NCBI GenBank assembly: GCA_018340805.1
Contig: JACMZG010001911.1
Coordinates: 36,989,200-37,053,199, forward strand
Source: Microvelia longipes
Taxonomy: Eukaryota; Arthropoda; Insecta; Hemiptera; Veliidae
DNA length: 64,000 nt
Direction: 5' to 3'
Below are positions 1 to 11,260 of this stretch, in pieces. The first letter of the stretch is position 1, and each line of letters begins with the position of its first letter. A program made the position numbers and the translations under genes. Under the pieces are notes generated by a model, which saw nothing but the letters and a program-made list of their open reading frames with translations, had not been told where the DNA came from and searched no databases.

Positions 1-477
1 AGTGAGACTCAGCTGTGGTTGACGTGGAGGCTTGATGTTATTAAGTGACAGCCGATACTTGAAGTTATGAAACGACTGCGGTTTGCCGCACGAGATTCAA
101 GCCATTCTCCCCTCTAAACCAGGTGTTGCTCTAGAACTGAAGAGATGTTATTATTTCAAGAATAGAAAAGAAAACATATTTTTCGACGGGGAGGTGGTTG
201 AATTGTGTCGCATGGTGTCTGCAGTAAATCCATCTACTTTTTATCATTTCTGTAAAGTACTGCAGTTTTTCTCTTATCAAGTATGTCTCACACACCTACA
301 TTATTTCATTTCTTTTTACTGTGTATTTTATAATACATTACTTATGAGCATCTTGATACTTCAACGTATAGGACTCTTCCTTTATTCTCGTATTTCTTTG
401 TGTAAACACAGTTATAATATTAATTCAACTGATTGTTTCGTATTCTTATTCGTTTTGTGAATAACTTCATGATTTGG

Positions 478-1290
478 ATTTTTACTTTTCCTCATTTATA
501 CCGTAGGTATATAGGGAAAGTATTGTGTTAGCAAAAAAATTCGTAACCGGGATGAAACCGGAATTATCCGTTTCAGGTGTTTTGAAGGCATCCTGAATGG
601 TATTCACAAAGTTAGCTGTGTCTGTATGTGTGCGTGTGTGTGTGTCTTATCATCGTAGCCCCTAGTGTATTTATGCTAGGAATTTAAAACTTGGTATAAA
701 AATCAGTCTACCGCTGTAGTTGAGCTATTCCGTCATTAACCCGCAATAATGACTCAGCAAACATTTTGAAATATTATAGAACGCGGAAAACTAATGCGAT
801 CGGATTGAGATAGCACGCATGTAGCCATGTACAAGACTAACATATGTGCCAAGTTTCATTTCATTATCAGCATTAGTTTAATTTTTATCAAATGACTTGT
901 GTGCGTTTTTTTAATTTGTAAAAAATCGGAAAACAATTCAGTTCAGTTGAAATTTAGTACAAGTATATACCTTAAAAAATTAGCACACTTAGTTTCGTTT
1001 GAATACGACAAGTATATCCATAATTTTTGTTAGGTCATAATAAGTTTCATCACTGAGCGTTTTATTCATTTTACGTTTTATCATCAGTGCTGTATGGGTG
1101 ACTGCTGAGAATGAAACGGATGCATTTACAATCTAAGGACGAGCAAAGCGAGTCCTAAGACATGTTGCAGTATTAATTTAGTGAATTGTATATTCTGAGG
1201 ATGAGCGAAGCGAAGCCGAAGGAGGGAGGATGAGCATAGCGAGTCCGATGTGATGAGGAAAAGTTCCGAGGTACCCCGTACCTGATTTTT
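478..1290 (+). mobile_element. CTTTTCCTCA-family repeat, copy 1 (near full length)
   Basis: The copy opens with TTTTACTTTTCCTCATTTA followed by an ACCGTAGGTATA motif, and closes with GAGGAAAAGTTCCGAGGTAC and CCCGTACCTGA. The two ends share an inverted ACTTTTCCTCAT core. Inside are a short GT-rich microsatellite (about 624-645) and repeated GAGCGAAGCGA/GAGCAAAGCGA-like motifs near the 3' end. There is no coding capacity, so it looks like a non-autonomous element. The same ends and internal order recur about ten times in the window. Confidence 0.6.
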
Positions 1291-2022
1291 ATTACCTCAA
1301 TAAGAAAGTTTTAAAAACATTATTCTTATTTCCAAAACATACAAAAGCGTTATTGCATTTTTATTTTTTCATTTCCATAACTTTTGCATCTATTTTAACT
1401 CCCTCGGTGCCTTTTACAGATCTAATAAATAATTTGTGTTGGTGCTGCACGATTAGTTAAAGTGGTTAGCTATTAATTCATTACTTTCTGTTTAATAAAT
1501 TGATGGCAGCGTTTAATTTTATACATTTTATAAAGATAAATGAATTATCATAAAGTTAAATTTTCATTGATTGGGTTGAATTTGTTATGGGAGTTCTAGA
1601 ACTGATAGAATTTTATTGCAGTGCTAATGCAGAGATTTTCCTTAACCTCAAGTATTGACGATAAAGTTTACTTACGTTTTAACAATCTAAGCCTAAATGT
1701 GTAGAAGTATTTTCAGTTTTTAGTGTGTTTTGGGATTTATTTCCCAATGGCTTTTTTTATAGTCGTATAAACGATTATTGAAATTATGGTTAATTGTTAA
1801 TAACTTGTTAAATGTTGGTGTGTAGTATGGGCATGTTTATATGTAACGTAAAGTTGTATATTGAATTAGTTTGGTTGTTAAAATTAGTCGTTAGATTAAC
1901 GATAAAGTTTACGACAGGAAAAAGGAAGGTATTGGTACGTCTAGCTTTGCGGTAATAGAATGAGTTTACTAATTCTAACGGTTCGGAAATTATACAGCAT
2001 TAGTACGTGTGTGTAATGTGGT

Positions 2023-2223
2023 GTGAGGCATCACGATATAGTTAAAACTCGGTATAAACCAACGCATGCGCACTGGTCTAGCACCGGTAATCCATTAGTG
2101 GAGGAAGCCGAAACCCCAGTAGGGGAGGGTCCCGTCATGAATAGTAATATGCCAACAAAACGAGTGGGTAAGAGAAAAGTTGTGTCGGATTTAGGTTCCA
2201 GAGAAAAACCATTGTCGCTTTAA
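2023..2223 (+). other. Unrecognised open segment with higher GC
   Basis: A 66-codon open stretch starts at a GTG and ends at TAA, in a patch noticeably richer in GC than its surroundings. The translation is hydrophilic, with a basic KRVGKRK stretch, and I cannot assign it to a family. No clear splice signals or promoter are visible. It could be a fragment of an old mobile element, an unannotated exon, or chance. Confidence 0.15.
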
Positions 2224-2628
2224 TACAATGGAGATGTAACCTTTTAACTACTATGGACAGACGGGGAGGAAAATTACCTGCCGTAATGATTTTCTGCTTG
2301 GTGTCAGCAGTTTTTTAAATCATTTATTTACATTCCTCTCCATGACTTTACACTAACCGTCAATGTTTTTACATAACGGATCATTTACTCTACATTCATT
2401 AGATTATATTTTATTTTATAGTTTACTTAGTTGAATCTTTATTGATTTTATTTTGAAGTTTCATGTTTAAATGTTTATTATTTTGCTGGGTGATTTTGTA
2501 TAATCTTTTAAGTTTTCATTAGTAACTTAGGACTTAATTAGTACTAATTAGTAGTAATTGTCTTATATTTGTTAATTCGAATCTTATTTAGTGTATGATG
2601 GTTAGAGGAGGGGACGATGATTTATAAT

Positions 2629-3141
2629 AAAAGGTACGGGGTACCTCAAAACTTCTCCTCAACTTATTAGATTCGCTACGCTCATCCTCACGACTTCGTG
2701 ACCAAATTTTAATTCAATTAGATAATTTCCCGTTTTTATTACATTTTTTAAACGTTTACAGGTAAAAAGTGAACTAATACTTACAATAAAATTAATGTGG
2801 TATACATATGTTCGTCTCATATAAGACTACAAGCGTGTAAACCTCTAATCGATCGGTTTTTGAAATTTTCGCCTATTCATTATTGGTGGGTTTATGAAGT
2901 AAAAAGATTTTCCACTTAGCAGAACTAGGCCTAAAGATCGATTTTGTTTCGTCTCTAGCATCGTACTTTCGGAGATACGATGATAACAGACACACACATA
3001 TGTAGAAAAACAACTTAGTTAAAACCACTTTGGAGGTCTTAAAACACTTGAAATTAAAAATTCCGATTACATCCCGGTTTCGGATTATTCGCAAACACTA
3101 TACTTGTCCTTTATACCTACGGTATAAATGAGGAAAAGTAA
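2629..3141 (-). mobile_element. CTTTTCCTCA-family repeat, copy 2
   Basis: This is the reverse orientation of copy 1. It starts with AGGTACGGGGTACCTC and GATTCGCTACGCTCATCCTC, and ends with ACCTACGGTATAAATGAGGA. It is shorter than copy 1 and carries an internal deletion. An open frame at 2873-3094 is simply repeat sequence. Confidence 0.55.
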
Positions 3142-3970
3142 ACATGTTGCTAGAGTCTTATAATCATATTACTATCTAAAATAACAGTCTTTTCTTAAAA
3201 TTATCTCTAAATAATGATATTATCACTTAAAATTTATAGTGCAATTATTTTTATATTTCATTAAAGTCAAAATACAGAGTAGGAAATGATAAAAAATATG
3301 AGATCTTTTGAAAATGTTTGGGAAAGCCGTCATTTTCACGATGCCTAATCAAGAGAATACACAGTGGGTAGGGGATTGCTTAGAATGCCCGACGTAGGCT
3401 AATGAGGCACCCGATACAAGGGAAGAAAGGCGAAACCGCTAGACTAAGTGATTATTAATATCTACCTTTGGTTAGCCCCGCTTTTACTACTCTACAGTTT
3501 AAAGGGTCGTTAATAAATCGATACAGCTGAAGCCTTTCCTTTTTGGACCTCATGAATAGACAATGGGCATGGAGATGCTTCAAACTTTGTTCCCTTTTCT
3601 TAGCCCTAAAGGTTCTTCCTTTCAAACCAATAACTAATAATGGGATTTCGGCTCTTTAACGATTCGAGAAAACTGGCTTTCTTCAAAATAATAGCATTAT
3701 AAAAAGGTCAATCTGTTTTCGTCGCTTTAAACTATAATATCTTGGACGTAAAATTGAAAAGAAATTGAATATGATTTGCTTTAAAAATATATAAAAAGAA
3801 ATTGAAGAGAAAATAGAAATTTTCCTCATAATATCGGACTCGCTTTGTTCTTCCTTTTAATGTTTTTGCTTCCTTTTAATTTAATGTTTAGCTGAAGCTG
3901 TTGGGGCATTACTTCAGATGTGCTATGCTCGACCTTAGAATAGTAGAGTAACCAGGACAAAGTCTAAGGT

Positions 3971-4003
3971 GTTATAACTCCGTTTTCGCTACGGAGTTAT
4001 AAC
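3971..4003. repeat. Perfect 13-bp hairpin
   Basis: GTTATAACTCCGT (3971-3983) is followed by a 7-base loop and its exact reverse complement (3991-4003). GTTATAA-like words recur for another 70 bases downstream. Function is unknown. It may be an end of a small foldback element. Confidence 0.5.
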
Positions 4004-7000
4004 AGTCTTTATAAGTTTATAAGAGTCTTTATCTTTATAAGAGTTATAATGGAATCAGTTATAACGGAGTGTAATATAAATTTGTTGGCATTTTAAATTA
4101 TGTTGTATTTTATTTTGTTAAAAATCTTTGAGTCGCCTTTTTGTCCTTCGCTGTTATTGACCATTTAGATTCATGCTCATCAGCTCAGTCATTTGCCCTG
4201 TAGAATACACATCATGTGGCATATCGAGTTGACTCGGACGACCACATAGGACCTCCGATTCATACTATCTGTTTAAACTATTAATAAATTACCTTTGACT
4301 AATACTGGTGGCAGCAAAGTAATAATTTGCTGCCACGATTCGATACCACGATTTGATAGGAAACAGCAATGTCTTTTCCCCTTCTTTTGACTGCTTTGTT
4401 GGCCTTTAAAGTGCTGTATTTCCTTGTTTACTAAATTATTGTTTTGTTATAAGTTGTTACAATCATTTTTGCCTCTTCCTTTAAAGAAACTTAAGTTTGG
4501 TGAAAAAGTAGCTTAGTTATAACTAAGAAAAGAAAATTTTAACTGTGTCTGTGAGGGTTTAGAAAACTTAGTTCTTGTGATATACTTAACTACAAGAAAC
4601 TTCTATAACTTACAGTTTCAATTTTGAAAATAATTTATTGCTATAACTTTATTTGACATGTTCACGAAACGGTAAATGATATTACATTTATGACTTCACT
4701 AAAGAAAAAAAAGTTGTTGTTCGAAACTTTCCATTAGTTCGTTTACTCACTCCGTTACCGAAGAATGCTCAACTTGTCGAGGGTACAGCATGAAGGAGTT
4801 GCGACTCCTGAAAAGATACTGGATAAAATGTTGAAGAAGGGGTTTTTAGAAAAGAAAGGAGTCTGAGTTTCTAATAACCAGCAGCACATCCATCATACTG
4901 AGGGCGAAAAGGCATCTCATCCCTTGTACAACTCTTTACTCTTTCTCTAGAGAATTTCTATCTGAAACTATTCCCATTAGTTTTAACCCAGGTGTCATTG
5001 CCTCGGACTTAGCCCTAGCCCAAACTAATTGATTGCCTTAGTTCCCTGAAAGCAAAAGGAGAAAGGAATTACTGACCTCCTCTTGTTTAGGATGGCATTT
5101 CTCCACCCCTTCTCAAAAATCCTTTTACTAAAGCTATGAAAACCATTGCCTTGTTATTAATCTGTAACTCGAGTTAAAAGGACGATTTATATCTTTGTAA
5201 TTAATGAAACTCTTTAAAACTTAAGAATCCTCCTGAATTCTATAAAATCAGAAGTAATATCCTAATTGTTAAAGTTATTACTGATTGCTCTCGTTAAATA
5301 GAACAGAAATAGAAACTTAGATCTAAGTTGATCTTTCTAAGGTTGTTTTTTAACCTCTTTAATTGATACATGAAAGTCAAGAGGTAAGAAGGACTTATAA
5401 TTAATTCTCATGTCAGCTTATTTATTTATTTTGTTCTTTAATTTATTTGCATATAATACGAATTGTCTTTGTTTTCCAGTCATTATATAGTGAAGTTTAT
5501 TAATCTGAAATTACCAAAAGAAAATTTTTTGTGTTGTCTCTTGATTTTAGTGTAAAATTAATCACACAAACACTTCATTCTCTTCTATAAATTGTTCGCT
5601 ACGCTTAGTTTCTGGAATGGTTTAAAATTTTTATTTTCAGACATTTTACGCTCTTAAATCATTTTATATGTATTATATTGTTTAATTTAAATTAATTAAT
5701 CGCGTTTGAAATGTCTAGGTTCGGAACCAAATACTTTAGGTTTCAAATATAATTGAATAAACCAAAAAATCATAAAAGAAACGTTGAAACTAATGGACTC
5801 CTGCTTCGCCTATTTAGGTGATTTTAAGTGTGTCCCGGATGAAATGTATTTCTGAGTAAAATGTATCTGTAGTCCCCTAAAGTCATATTGCATGTACAAA
5901 TATAATTTGTTGATGCGTTTGATGGATGTGATAAGATTATATAAAATAAAATGAGATCAGATTAGTTAAGATTTTATACGATAAGATAAAATCTCAAGTC
6001 TGATTTATAGGTATATATTTTAAAATTAAAGTAAAAATAATGTTACAATTTTGGCAGGTTTATATGCCTCAAAATAGTTAACATTTGTTGTTACGTTTTG
6101 TTGAACACATTTATTAAAACTTAGTGTGAGGCTATATTAGCGCATTCATATTTGTTCCTGTTCTTGGTGATTCTCTAGAACAGAATCATTAAGACTCTAT
6201 CTCTTTATTTGTGCCTAAATAAATGCTTTATGAAAAACTGTGATTCTTAAAATAAATGGCTGAAATAAAGCATTAATTTTCTCATGTTTAATCCATTATT
6301 TTCACAATGTGTATTTGTATTAACCAAAGAGTTTAAATCCAATTAGAGATTAAGAAAAAATACTTGTAAATGAAAAGTAATTAAAAGCATAAAAATGGTA
6401 AAACGTTTACCGCTTCTTTGCTTTTATAAGATTATAAGTTTCAAATAAAAAATTATATTAATTTGTTTGAGATCTCTTATCACTAAAAATCCAATTATAA
6501 AAATTAAACTGGAAGCAAAGGGGAAAACAGAATAATAATGATCTTTATTTTGTAAAGGGGAATTATTCAATAAACCCTTTCTTTACAAAAATTGATTAAT
6601 TAATCTAAATGTTTTAATTTTTATCTTGAGATTTTATTGAGATCGTGTTTTAAGGTTAAGTAATTAGGATGTCGATTTAATTAATTTTAAGAATATATTG
6701 TTATATTAAATTAAGCTAATAAAAGTAGTGAGGTTGAAGATGCGAATATTGATACCTAGGTTCTAAATAGATAACTAAAATTAAAAATTATATGTTCATT
6801 TTCACTTTAACTTTAATTAACTATTACCGTGGCTAATTAATTACTTAAGATATTAAAAATTATATTTTATTTTATTTTTTATGAAATAATCACAATAATT
6901 ATAAATATTAGTTCTAGGAAACATTTATTTTTTAAAGATTTTTACTGTTCCTACTTATTTGCTTAATTATTTGTATGTAAAATGTTTATTCAATAAATTG

Positions 7001-7083
7001 TATAATCAATTTACACTTCAAGGACTACATTTTAATTTCCTGTATTACTTTAATCTCTTTGCGTGCGCACAGTTACGACTTAC

Positions 7084-7828
7084 AAATCTGGTACGAGATA
7101 CCGTGGAACCTTTAGGTACAGGTTACCTTTACCTTACTTAATCAGAGTCGCTATTCTCATCCTTACTTCAGACTCGCTGCGCTCGTCTTCTGAATATTGA
7201 TTCGTTTTGCTTGTTCTCAACAATGTTTTATTCCCAGTACTATTTGTTTCAGTGCAGGTACTAACCTCGCTCGATGCTACTTCATATAAGTAAAGCCGCA
7301 TCGAGTATTCGTTTTATTTATTATATAAAAGAATGCACTTCTACAAAATTTTAACTTCATTGGATTTTTTTTTAATCTTTAATTATTTTTAAATGTCTAC
7401 TTCTGCTGTTAAAGAGATAAAGCAAAATTTGTTTATATATGTGTATACACATATACAGAACACACATCTACATGCGTGCTGAATTCCATATCGATCCATA
7501 AATGTTTCCTCGTTTAATGAATTTTTGAATATTTCGCTGTCATTACTGGTGGTTAATGAGGTCATAAAAAATAAGTTTCCGGATAGCACCACAACTAAAC
7601 CTAAAAATGTATTATATGCCTAGTTATAATCTAACACAATAGTAGCTACAATGATAACATACTCACATAAACACACTCGTACACTCACCTACAGACAATT
7701 AGGTAAAAACCAGTCAGGAGGTTTTAAAAATACCTTAAGCGGATAATGCAGGTGGAATCCCGGTTTCGGTGTTTTAGTGAAAACACAGTACTTTCCTATA
7801 TACCTGCGGCATAAATGAGGAAAAGTTA
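7084..7828 (-). mobile_element. CTTTTCCTCA-family repeat, copy 3
   Basis: The 5' border reads CTGGTACGAGATACCGTGGA, a diverged version of the family's GGTACGGGGTACCTCGGAAC end. The far border is CGGCATAAATGAGGAAAAGT. GACTCGCTGCGCTCGTC lies inside. It is diverged from copies 1 and 4. Confidence 0.5.
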
Positions 7829-8895
7829 AAAAGTTGCTGGCAATAATCTATAAAAAAGTTTATTTCAGTATGGAACCGTTTTGGTTTTAAAATGTAGCTC
7901 TGAGTAGGATGTTCTAAATCGTCTAATCTCTAAGTCCCTCACGGTATCGGCTCCGGAAAACTTTGCTATCTAATAAGGCGTTTCTCTTTAAAAACGTTTT
8001 GCCTTAAAACTCGAGAGAAAGACTTTTAAAAGTTAAATATTATCAAGGTCCTTGTTTTTCTTTCTTCTTTTAACTTGTTTAATAAAACTATAAGTTTTCC
8101 CGAAGTGAGTTTGGGAAAGCGTAAAGAGGGGAAGCAATTATCGGTAGATGTAGCGTTGCCTAACGACTTGATGTCTTCAAGTCACGCCTCTCGCATCTAT
8201 TTTCCTCTTTTCTTATCATTAAAAGTATTTCTCAGTACTTAAAAATAAAAAGAGCAAAACGTACATTATTTTTCAGAGTTAATAAATCTCATTTTTCGTT
8301 GGATAAATGTATATTTTTTAGAACTTCTTATCGTTGTAACATTTGAAAAAAATTACACATCTTAAATTATAAAATGTTCTATACGGATGTCTTGATTCCT
8401 TTAAGAATTACTTCCTATAAACTGCAAGCTCTTCTTGAAGTTCCAAGTAGTTTGCTAGATTTTCTAATCTAATAAAATGAAATGTAGCTTGTCTCTTTTT
8501 TTTGTTTCACTGCAACACGTGTTGTAATAGTCTGATGGTTTATATATAAATACTAAAAATATTTAATTCTTGTTTAAGTAATAAATAAGCACATCTGTTT
8601 CAGATGTGCGTTGTATCATAATCGTGCGTTTTTCCATGATAATTCAAGGTTCATTTGAAAGAGAATACCAGTCACACTTTACTTATAAACACAACAGGAT
8701 CGTATATTTAGAATCGAATCTTTTTTTAGTTTTTATCTTATTTTGTAGTTGGAGATTTTTATTGGCTTCAGTTTGCTGGTACGTTAACTTAAGTTGTCGC
8801 TGCTGGTATACTTTGATGATCCACAAGAATGAATATTCTGAAATTATAATTAAATTTGCTATACAGTTAATGCTCTTTTGTAAAGATAATACTCA

Positions 8896-9468
8896 AAAAT
8901 CAGGTACGGGGTACCTCGGAACTTTTCCTCATCAAATCGGGTTCGCTACGCTAATCCTCCTACTTTGGTCTCGCTTCGCTCACACTCAGAATATACATAT
9001 CGTTAAATGTATATAGTAAACGTCCATTTTATTCTCATCCGTCACCCATTCAGGCACTAAACACGATCGATGATGCTTAATTTTTACAATCGAACAAAAT
9101 TCATGGTTGTACTTATCGAATTGAAACGAAACTTAGTGTACTTACGTATTGCGTAAAGGTATACTCTTTATCGAATTGGATTATTTTTCGATTTTTAACT
9201 ATTTTTTTAAAAAACACAAGTAATTGATTCAAATTGTACTAATGCTGATTTTGAGATGAAACATGCCACATATATTAGAATATGCTTAATCTTGAATTGA
9301 TCGCAACATTTTTCGGGTTTTTGAAATTTTTGCTGATTCATTTTTGCGGGTTAATGACTTCATAAAAATGTATCCCTTGAAATGGATAATTTCGATGATC
9401 CTGGTTTCGGAATAATTTTAACGTAATATTTTTCCTATATAGCTACGGTATAAATGAGGAAAAATAAA
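8896..9468 (-). mobile_element. CTTTTCCTCA-family repeat, copy 4
   Basis: The copy begins CAGGTACGGGGTACCTCGGA and ends ACGGTATAAATGAGGAAAAA. GGTTCGCTACGCTAATCCTC and TCTCGCTTCGCTCACAC lie near the first end. It is one of the better preserved copies and overlaps the tail of an otherwise meaningless open frame (8606-9016). Confidence 0.55.
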
Positions 9469-9539
9469 ACTGCACTTTAAATACAAACTTTAAATAAATT
9501 ATTATAATATAATGATTATTATAATTGTATTATGCTATA

Positions 9540-9655
9540 AAATAAGAGAAGATCTCTCTCTTATTTTATCCTGGGGAAGAAAAAGAAGGTATGGATACAC
9601 TTATACCAAGAATATACATATACATCCTCTCTCTACTTCCCCAGGATTCTATGTA
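9540..9655. repeat. Nested inverted repeats upstream of the first exon
   Basis: ATCCTGGGGAAG near 9568 is matched by CTTCCCCAGGAT near 9643, an exact 12-bp inverted pair about 65 bases apart. Just upstream, AAATAAGAGA pairs with TCTCTTATTT across a short loop (about 9540-9566). This looks like a small foldback element within the intron. Confidence 0.4.
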
Positions 9656-9900
9656 TTGAAAAACATAGTAAAATGAGAAAACATTAAAATTGTCTGCTCC
9701 GTTTCCCTTGATATTTTGTGATATAAGGGTGCTAAATTTTAATATCATACACCTCTCATATGCCCCCCTCCCCCTTCGACTTCACCATTTCCTTTCGATG
9801 AAACCATCCAATAATGACGGCCTCTGGCCGATAAATCCCTGCTATTAGCTTTGTATTACTTGTTTATTTTGACTCATATATGCCTATTTTTATGTTGCAG

Positions 9901-9983
9901 GTTTCGGATTCGTAACGTTTCAGAGCGAGGATGTTGTGGATAAAGTATGTGAAATACATTTTCATGAAATAAATAATAAAATG
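9901..9983 (+). CDS. Rbp6: Musashi-family RNA-binding protein (Rbp6-like), internal exon: second half of RRM2
   Basis: This 83-nt exon lies between a TTGCAG acceptor and a GTAAGT donor. With one base carried from the previous exon it encodes 28 residues starting [15 protein letters not shown] and ending HEINNKM. GFGFVTF is the heart of the RNP1 motif of an RRM, and the sequence is characteristic of the second RRM of Musashi/Rbp6 proteins, which bind UAG-containing sites in mRNA 3' UTRs to control translation. The exon starts in phase 1 and ends in phase 0, and joins directly in frame to the exon at 22465. It is far more conserved-looking than anything around it. Whether the orthologue is Rbp6 or msi itself cannot be settled from the visible exons. 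I favour Rbp6 because of the later C-terminal exon. Confidence 0.9.
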
Positions 9984-10188
9984 GTAAGTTCCATAATTTT
10001 ATATTGCTTTATTTTTATTTTTGTGGTTTTATCTTACATACAATGCGGCATTTCTGTAACATAACTAACTTTGTAACAATACAAAAATACATAAAGTTAT
10101 AGTTATAATAGTCTTTCAATAAATTGATATATTAAATACTTTGATTTTTTTTTAAATGACAAATAAAGACTTTAGACTGGATTAATGA

Positions 10189-10222
10189 ATAGATTTAATG
10201 GATAATAATCCATTAAATCTAT
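10189..10222. repeat. Perfect 15-bp hairpin
   Basis: ATAGATTTAATGGAT is followed by a 4-base loop and its exact reverse complement. Further AATAGACTG-like words follow. Function is unknown. Confidence 0.45.
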
Positions 10223-11019
10223 AGACTGTCTATTAGATCCAATAGACTGTTGATAATAGTGGTACACAATTAATTGAAGTCTGCAGTCCTAAAAAATCAA
10301 ACATTTAGTTTGTAAATGTTTTAAGTATAAGACTTTTGAGTAGTCTTTTTATTTTTATATTGTTACTTTTCTTCGCCTACTACCGAAATAGGAAATTTGT
10401 TGTGATCTCCTTAAAACTCCAAAACCGAAGTTTCATTATAACCATCCATACAGGCACTTTTTAGAACGTCTTTCTTATTGATTGTCATGTATTTGTCTGT
10501 TTGTGTGTATGTGTCTTTGTCACACGTAACTTCCGCTGTGTTTATACTAAACAGTTGAAACTTAGCACAAACATCAGACGGAAAGGTCTTGTGCTGCTCA
10601 AAAGATATTGTTTTAGTTTAATACTGTGCATTGTGCTGACTCATCAGTCATTAAAAAAGACGTTAAAAATCAAGAAGTTGCCCGATGAAGTTGATATTTG
10701 ACACAAATGTACATCTATAGGTGTTTAACGATCCACGTAAAATAATTACTTAAATTGTTGGCGAAAATACAAATTTGTTTGTGCGTCCTTCAATCATTAC
10801 ATTTCTGTCAACAAATTATTTTTTTACTGCAAAAATTGAACAAAGAATATTTAAATTATCGTATGATACTATGTTAAAATGAATTGCTAATATTCGTATA
10901 AAGAATCTTGACTATTAAATAAAAACGAGGCTGCCAGCGAGGTTTTTTTCTTTAATTAATTCCTTAGCATAATATAAAATTATTTTTCTTACGTTGTTTT
11001 AAAATGAGCATAAATGGAG

Positions 11020-11260
11020 TCCATCGTAATAGAACGAAAGAATAGAAAGTCTCTCCACAGTTTATGATATTTATTTACAATAAAGCAGAGCGCTTTCGAC
11101 CTAACAAGAGGTCATCTTCAGTGCCTATTAAACAAATAAGACAAAAAAAAATTAAAAACCCTACTTAGAAAGAAAAAATAAATAAATAAAAATACAAAGT
11201 ATACAAATAAGAACAGAAATGAAGTTAAACATAATAAATAAAATAAATTTACCGTTGAGC
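11020..11260 (-). mobile_element. Retroelement fragment carrying a hammerhead-like motif
   Basis: The segment contains TCTCTCCACAG followed, about 40 bases on, by GCGCTTTCGACCT and AGGTCATCTTCAGTGCC. The same order of motifs (TCTCTCCACA, then GGCTTTCAACC, then GTCATCATCAGTGCC) recurs at 60.1-60.3 kb, so these are two members of one family. Hammerhead ribozymes are known in the terminal repeats of Penelope-like elements and in related small retroelements. No reverse transcriptase is visible here. It appears to be inserted in a CTTTTCCTCA-family copy. Confidence 0.45.
11094..11121 (-). ncRNA. Candidate hammerhead ribozyme core
   Basis: Read on the - strand, the segment has CTGAAGA (fits the hammerhead core CUGANGA), then a stem-loop with GACCT pairing with AGGTC across six bases (stem II), then GAAA and GCGC. 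This is the conserved order CUGANGA, stem II, GAAA, stem III. Stems I and III are AT-rich and hard to confirm by eye, so catalytic activity is uncertain. Confidence 0.45.

Larger units (their letters stand above)
1..9900 (+). other. Intron or upstream sequence before the first visible Rbp6 exon
   Basis: This is non-coding sequence ending at the acceptor AG at 9899-9900, preceded by a T-rich tract. It holds four copies of the CTTTTCCTCA-ended repeat (listed separately), a strong hairpin near 3971, and otherwise AT-rich DNA. Two stretches are richer in GC and open for a while (about 83-240 and 2023-2223), but I recognise neither. The earlier Rbp6 exons (RRM1 and the first half of RRM2) are not in this window, so they must lie upstream. 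Confidence 0.6.

Noticed and set aside
83..460. 125-codon open frame at the window start
   Set aside because: It begins at a TTG, its second half is hydrophobic text from T-rich DNA, and neither splice nor family evidence was seen. The first 50 codons have some coding character but cannot be assigned.
8606..9016. 136-codon open frame
   Set aside because: It runs through AT-rich intron into a CTTTTCCTCA-family repeat. The translation has no recognisable domain.
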